Source of the DNA: Shimia sp047124445
GTDB lineage: Bacteria; Pseudomonadota; Alphaproteobacteria; Rhodobacterales; Rhodobacteraceae
DNA length: 64,000 nucleotides
Assembly: GCF_047124445.1 (NCBI RefSeq)
Contig: NZ_CP138921.1
Span: 3,472,001 to 3,536,000, forward strand
Direction: 5' to 3'
Shown here piece by piece: positions 59,813 to 64,000 of this stretch. How positions within the stretch are numbered: the stretch's first letter is position 1; each line of letters opens with the position of its first letter. Position numbers and translations under genes: made by a program. The notes beneath the pieces are model-generated. The model was not told the DNA's origin, did not search any database, and saw only the letters and a program-made list of their open reading frames with translations.

Positions 59813-60988
59813 TTAGAAAATCTCGATCAATCCGGCAGCCCCTTGTCCGCCACCGACACACATCGACACAACACCCCATTTTGCGCCGCGCCGTTGCCCT
59901 TCCAGCAGAATGTGGCCAGCCATACGTGCGCCGGACATGCCGTAAGGGTGGCCGATGGAAATCGCGCCGCCGTTCACATTGAGCTTGTCATCAGGGATGC
60001 CCAGCGCATCGCGGCAATACAGCAGCTGCGCAGCAAAAGCTTCGTTGATTTCCCAGAGATCGATGGCCTCCATAGTGAGCCCAACGCGCTCCAGAAGGCG
60101 CGGGATGGCTTTGACAGGGCCGATACCCATTTCTTCGGGAGCCACTCCGGCCACAGCAAAGCCCCTGAGAGCGCCCAAAGGAGAAAGGCCACGCTTTTGC
60201 GCCGCCTCGGCGGACATGACCACCAAGGCAGCGGCGCCGTCCGAGAGTTGGCTGGCATTGCCTGCGGTCACGGTTTTGTCCGCGCCGCGCACAGCGGGCA
60301 ATCCGGCCAGACCGTCGAGTGTGGTGGAAGGGCGGTTGCATTCATCCTGCGTGAGCGTGACCTGCTCCTCATGTGTCTCTTTGGTGGTCTTATTGGTGAC
60401 CAGTTTCACAGCCTCTACCGGCACGATCTCGTCATCAAACAGCCCTGCCGCCTGCGCACGGGCGGTACGCTCTTGGCTTTGCAGCGCATAGGCATCCTGT
60501 GCGGCGCGTTCCACGCCGTAGCGGTCCGCGACGACCTCGGCGGTGTCGAGCATCGGCAGGTAATACTCCTTGCGCACAGCAGGATCGACATAGCGATGCC
60601 CGTTCCAATGGCTGTTCTGCACCAGAGAGATGCTCTCCAGCCCGCCGGCCAAAGCCACTTCCACGCCCTCGCACCGCACCATATGGCTGGCGATGGCCAG
60701 CGCGTTCAGCCCAGAAGCACATTGCCGATCCACAGTGGCACCCGCCACGCTGTCGGGCAGGCCCGCGGCCTGTGCAATGTGGCGTGTCACGTTCACCCCC
60801 GCGGAGCCTTGCGTGAGGGCTGCGCCAAAGATGACCTCTTCGACATCGGCGCCGGTCACATTGGCACGTGCCAGCGCGACCTGCACCGCAGGCGCGGCCA
60901 GGCTTGGCGCTTCGAGGTTGTTGAACGCTCCGCGATAGGCTTTGCCAATTGGGGTGCGGGCGGTGGAAACGATGACTGCGTCGCGCAT
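59813..60988 (-). CDS. Thiolase (acetyl-CoA C-acyltransferase)
   Basis: 391 residues from ATG 60988, with AAGGACAGGTTC upstream; a longer frame to 61018 is open. Thiolase motifs: NVTRHIAQAAGLPDSVAGATVDRQCASGLNAL (catalytic Cys in RQCASG), NGGAISIGHPYGMSGARM (His) and SMCVGGGQGAAG (second Cys). It cuts 3-ketoacyl-CoA to acetyl-CoA. In this operon it would follow the CoA-transferase and end the catabolism. The substrate chain is not known. Confidence 0.93.
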   Translation of the reverse strand: MRDAVIVSTARTPIGKAYRGAFNNLEAPSLAAPAVQVALARANVTGADVEEVIFGAALTQGSAGVNVTRHIAQAAGLPDSVAGATVDRQCASGLNALAIASHMVRCEGVEVALAGGLESISLVQNSHWNGHRYVDPAVRKEYYLPMLDTAEVVADRYGVERAAQDAYALQSQERTARAQAAGLFDDEIVPVEAVKLVTNKTTKETHEEQVTLTQDECNRPSTTLDGLAGLPAVRGADKTVTAGNASQLSDGAAALVVMSAEAAQKRGLSPLGALRGFAVAGVAPEEMGIGPVKAIPRLLERVGLTMEAIDLWEINEAFAAQLLYCRDALGIPDDKLNVNGGAISIGHPYGMSGARMAGHILLEGQRRGAKWGVVSMCVGGGQGAAGLIEIF

Positions 60989-60998
60989 GAACCTGTCC

Positions 60999-62291
60999 TT
61001 AAATGTCTTCGGTGCCACACCATTGGGCGATGAACAGCGCGGTGGCTTTTGTCACGCGGCGCATGCTCTCCAGATCGACCCGTTCGTTAAAGCCGTGAAT
61101 GGCCTCCGCTTTGGGTCCATAGACCAGCGTGGGCGTGTCGGCATACAACCCGAAGAACCGCGCGTCGGTGGTGGCGGTGATCGCCTCGCGCTCCAGCGTC
61201 TCGCCAGTGGCGGTGGAGTGCGCCGCTTCCAACGTAGAAATCGCCTGTCGTGCCATGGCGGAGCTGTCATCTGACAACGCGTAGCCTTCGGCGTGAAAGC
61301 CGTGATAGACAATCTCCGGCGGCGCATTGCGCAGAAAATCGTTGGCGCTGGCGGCCTCCAGAATGGTTTTCTCGATCTCTTCTTTGGCGGCCTTGATGGA
61401 CTGCCCCGGAAAGATCGCCATACGCACATCAAAGGTGCTCCAGGCGGGCACCGAACTGGTCCAGTCGCCCCCTTCAAACTTGCCAACATTCAGATTGAGC
61501 GCGTGATCCATATGGGCGTACTCCGCATGGCGGTGCTCGATGTCGTTCCAGCGGTGCTCCATGTCATGTAAGGCTTTGATCAGCGGGAAGGCCGCCTCGA
61601 TCGCATTGGCACCACTGCCAGCATAGGCCACATGGGTGGGCCGGCCTTTCAGATGCACTTGAAACCAGATCACGCCCAGCTGCGCCGTCACGAGATGCTC
61701 AGAAAACGGCTCCGGGATCAGTGCGGCGTCGGCCTGGTAGCCCCGCGCCAGACAGGCGAGCGCGCCATTGCCGGTGCATTCCTCTTCCACCACGGATTGG
61801 TAGAACACATCCGCAGCCGGGGCCAAACCACAGGCGCGCAGGGCGTCCAGCGCAAAGAGATTGGAAGCCAGCCCGGCCTTCATATCGCCCCCGCCTCGGC
61901 CATAGAGCCAACCGTCTTTCACACGCGGTTTAAATGGCGGGGTGTCCCACATGTCCAGCGGCCCGGCTGGGACCACGTCGATGTGACCGTTCAGGATCAG
62001 AGAGCGGCCTTTTTGGGTGGCGCTGCGGTGGGTGCCGACCACATTCACCGCATCCTCATAGGTGCCCAGTACTGGAGAAAATCCCGGCAGGTGCTGAATG
62101 TCGGCCACATCGATCTGCCAACGGTCCAGGGCATAGCCGCGCGCCGAGAGTTCGGCAGCCATAAAGTCCTGCGCAGATTGTTCATTGCCGCGGGTGGAGG
62201 GGTGCGCGGTCAGCTCCGACAGGAAGGCAATTTGCCGATCAAAGCCCGCGTCAACGGCATCACACAGCTGGGTATTCAAAGTGTCCGACAT
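60999..62291 (-). CDS. M20 family deacylase (ArgE/DapE type)
   Basis: 430 residues from ATG 62291 (AAGGGAACCCC upstream). The metal site SLILNGHIDVVPAGP, then YGRGGGDMKAGLASNL and SVVEEECTGNGALACL are classic ArgE/DapE/ACY1/CPG2 motifs; EAIHGFNERVDLESMRR ends the catalytic domain. It would remove an acyl group from an N-acylated amino acid or diamine. Its pair with the AbgB-like gene suggests an acylated substrate or a peptide-like compound. Confidence 0.9.
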   Translation of the reverse strand: MSDTLNTQLCDAVDAGFDRQIAFLSELTAHPSTRGNEQSAQDFMAAELSARGYALDRWQIDVADIQHLPGFSPVLGTYEDAVNVVGTHRSATQKGRSLILNGHIDVVPAGPLDMWDTPPFKPRVKDGWLYGRGGGDMKAGLASNLFALDALRACGLAPAADVFYQSVVEEECTGNGALACLARGYQADAALIPEPFSEHLVTAQLGVIWFQVHLKGRPTHVAYAGSGANAIEAAFPLIKALHDMEHRWNDIEHRHAEYAHMDHALNLNVGKFEGGDWTSSVPAWSTFDVRMAIFPGQSIKAAKEEIEKTILEAASANDFLRNAPPEIVYHGFHAEGYALSDDSSAMARQAISTLEAAHSTATGETLEREAITATTDARFFGLYADTPTLVYGPKAEAIHGFNERVDLESMRRVTKATALFIAQWCGTEDI

Positions 62292-62301
62292 GGGGTTCCC
62301 T

Positions 62302-62952
62302 TCAAAAGCGTTGCATATCTTCCGCCACTGAGAGCGGCGCACCAGTGGCCTCTGCGACCTCTGCGACAGACAGGCCCTCAGCGATCTCGCGCAGGAAAAA
62401 GCCATCTTCGGTCACGTCAACCACGGCCATGTCTGTGAAAATCCGGGCCACGCACCCATGCGCGGTCAGCGGCAGGCTGCAGGTCTCTTTCAGTTTCGGA
62501 TTGCCCGCGCGGTCGGTGTGGGTGGTCAACACCACCACGCGCCGCGCTTTCTGCGCCAACTCGATACCACCGCCGACGCCGGGGCTGAATTTGCCGGGGA
62601 TTTTCCAATTGGCCAGATCGCCGCCTGCGCTGACCTCAAAGGCGCCCAGCATGGTCAGGTCCAACCGGCCGGAGCGCACCATGGCAAAGCTGGTGGCACT
62701 GTCAAAAAACGCGGATCCCGGCACGGTGGAGACATAGGCTCCGCCCGCATCAATCAGGTTTCGATCCGCCGCTTCCGGTGCCAAGGTGGGACCAATGCCA
62801 GCCAGACCATTCTCGGTGTGCAGGCACACAGGGAAGTCCGCGGGCAAATGGTTCACCACCTTGGTTGGCAGGCCAATCCCCAGATTGACCACCATGCCCG
62901 GCGCAATTTCACGCGCAGCGCGGGCGACCATGCGTTCTCTAGCGTTGGACAA
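62302..62952 (-). CDS. 3-oxoacid CoA-transferase subunit B
   Basis: 216 residues. NLGIGLPTKVVNHLP and the catalytic glutamate in LHTENGLAGIGPTLAP (E about 47) are the SCOT/AtoA subunit signature, with GAFEVSAGGDLANWKIPGK and GVGGGIELA. It activates a 3-oxoacid by transfer of CoA from succinyl- or acetyl-CoA. It overlaps the A-subunit stop by 14 bases. Confidence 0.94.
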   Translation of the reverse strand: MSNARERMVARAAREIAPGMVVNLGIGLPTKVVNHLPADFPVCLHTENGLAGIGPTLAPEAADRNLIDAGGAYVSTVPGSAFFDSATSFAMVRSGRLDLTMLGAFEVSAGGDLANWKIPGKFSPGVGGGIELAQKARRVVVLTTHTDRAGNPKLKETCSLPLTAHGCVARIFTDMAVVDVTEDGFFLREIAEGLSVAEVAEATGAPLSVAEDMQRF

Positions 62953-63631
62953 CGGCGTATTCCTCGCTCAGGGCATCCAATGTGATGAGGTGATCGACAA
63001 AAACACCCGCCGTGTGCACGGCGTTGGCGTCCAAGCCGCCCAAGGGCAGCACCGTCTCGGCCTCGGCAATCACACGGGTGGCCGCCATGGCCATCAGCGG
63101 ATTGAAGTTCTGCGCCGTGGCGATATAGGCGAGGTTGCCAAAGGCATCGGCCCGATCCGCGTGGATCAGGGCCACATCTGCACGCAAGGCGGTTTCCACC
63201 ACATGGGTTTTGCCCTGCACCTCAACCACCTGTTTCCCTTCGGCCAGTTCGGTGCCAAGGCCAATGTCGCTCAGCACGGCGCCAAGCCCTGCCCCGCCCG
63301 CGCGGATACGTTCGGCCAGAATGCCCTGGGCGTTGAACTCAACCTCCAACGCGCCGCTGTTCATCAGGCCAATTGCATGACTGTTCAAGCCAAGATGGGT
63401 GGTGATCAAACGGGTCACCTGCCCGCTTTGCAGCAGGTGGTCGATGCCCATGCCTGGCTCGTTGGCATCGTTTTTAATGAGCGTGAGATTCTGCGCCCCA
63501 TGCGCCACCAACGCGTGGATCAGCGCCATGGGCGTGCCCGGCACTCCAAAGCCGCCCGCCATCACGGTGTCACCGTCTTTGATATGCGCCACAGCCTCGG
63601 CCATCGCGCTGCGTTTGTCAGGCAGTTTCAC
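62939..63631 (-). CDS. 3-oxoacid CoA-transferase subunit A
   Basis: 230 residues from GTG 63631, preceded by GGAGGCGGC and overlapping the aminotransferase stop by four bases (GTGA). FGVPGTPMALIHALVAHG, LTLIKNDANEPGMGI and FNAQGILAERIRAGGAGL are the AtoD/SCOT A-subunit pattern. It forms the heteromeric transferase with the B subunit. The coupled order A then B is usual. Confidence 0.93.
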   Translation of the reverse strand: MKLPDKRSAMAEAVAHIKDGDTVMAGGFGVPGTPMALIHALVAHGAQNLTLIKNDANEPGMGIDHLLQSGQVTRLITTHLGLNSHAIGLMNSGALEVEFNAQGILAERIRAGGAGLGAVLSDIGLGTELAEGKQVVEVQGKTHVVETALRADVALIHADRADAFGNLAYIATAQNFNPLMAMAATRVIAEAETVLPLGGLDANAVHTAGVFVDHLITLDALSEEYAVVQR

Positions 63632-64000
63632 GCCGCCGCCTCCCACACCGGCAAGCCGGTTTCCTGCGCAAAGGCATCCAGTGCGTCCCGCAGAATGGTC
63701 ATCAGTTCGGCGATCTGTTCCGCCGTGATGATCAACGGCGGCGCGATCAGGAAGTGGTCTCCGGCGGTGCCGCCACGGGTGCGGCGTGAGTAGATGATAA
63801 GCCCGCGCTCATAGGCCAGTTCCACAAGGCGCGCGTGTGCGTCCATCTCCGGCGGCAGCGGTTCCATGGTCTCGCGATCGGCGACAAACTCAAAGGCGGT
63901 CAACAGACCTTTGCCACGCACATCGCCGATAAATGGATAGCGCTGCATCAAGGCGGTGAGTTCGCCCATCAAAACCTCGCCCATGCGGGCGGCGTTCTCG
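63628..64000 (-). CDS. Class III aminotransferase, C-terminal part (runs off right edge)
   Basis: About 124 C-terminal residues. PFIGDVRGKGLLTAFEFVADRETMEPLPP and DHFLIAPPLIITAEQIAELMTILRDALDAF are the end of a class III PLP aminotransferase. The frame is open to the window edge, so the cofactor lysine is not seen. It is the first visible gene of the leftward operon, and the following CoA-transferase starts inside its stop codon. It probably transaminates an amino acid whose oxo-acid is then activated. Confidence 0.85.
   Translation of the reverse strand, partial: ENAARMGEVLMGELTALMQRYPFIGDVRGKGLLTAFEFVADRETMEPLPPEMDAHARLVELAYERGLIIYSRRTRGGTAGDHFLIAPPLIITAEQIAELMTILRDALDAFAQETGLPVWEAAA

Noticed and set aside
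1..64000. CRISPR array or retron-like repeats
   Set aside because: No set of regularly spaced 23-40 bp repeats was seen, and no cas gene or reverse transcriptase.

Overview
The window looks like a chromosomal segment of an alphaproteobacterium of the Roseobacter group (Rhodobacteraceae). The backbone is GC-rich, many operons use ATGA/GTGA stop-start overlaps, and several gene types are common in that group: a Hint-domain protein, DUF3775, DUF1285, and a MoxR-DUF58-DUF4159 operon. A short intergenic element recurs four times (near 6.6, 13.2, 24.4 and 29.7 kb). This is inference from protein families; no 16S gene is present.

Layout. 1-30.3 kb is ordinary backbone: a SulP sulfate permease (cut by the left edge) behind a perfect ATTC-N8-GAAT palindrome, a class III aminotransferase, mutL-rmuC, a DUF3775 gene, a Hint protein, a TetR/flavodoxin-fold oxidoreductase pair with three operators, LysE and SMI1 genes, a saccharopine dehydrogenase pair, polA, hydroxypyruvate isomerase, DUF1285, the four-gene MoxR operon, a hexapeptide acyltransferase, gpmI-envC-ctpA, rppH, and a tRNA-Arg(CCT).

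30.39-41.31 kb is an integrated genomic island of about 10.9 kb. It sits in the 3' end of the tRNA-Arg gene and is bounded by a perfect 16-bp direct repeat (30392-30407 and 41299-41314). It carries a tyrosine integrase and an Xis-like gene, then a leftward operon of an HTH repressor, an ImmA/IrrE metallopeptidase and an unfamiliar HExxH protein. Divergent from these is a CBASS anti-phage operon: a CD-NTase cyclase, a stand-alone prokaryotic E2-like protein and a patatin phospholipase of CapV type. A class 3 lipase, a serine recombinase, a putative HUH-type replication/relaxase-like protein and two very small genes follow. The HTH/peptidase pair matches the CapH/CapP arrangement known to control some CBASS operons. 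The island is the most interesting part of the window.

41.3-42.3 kb is about 1 kb with no convincing gene. 42.3-56.1 kb is one long rightward carbohydrate catabolic operon: sugar ABC transporter, SorC regulator, aldo/keto reductase, GlpD-like dehydrogenase, DhnA-type aldolase, FGGY kinase, MDR alcohol dehydrogenase, GMC oxidoreductase and a small monooxygenase-like protein. Its content recalls erythritol/polyol operons, but the substrate cannot be named. 56.5-57.5 kb holds decayed IS3- and IS5-family transposase remnants. 57.5-64 kb is a leftward catabolic operon (class III aminotransferase, CoA-transferase A/B, two M20 peptidase-family hydrolases, thiolase, alanine-racemase-family enzyme), which probably converts an acylated or D-amino compound to acyl-CoA units; it continues past the right edge.
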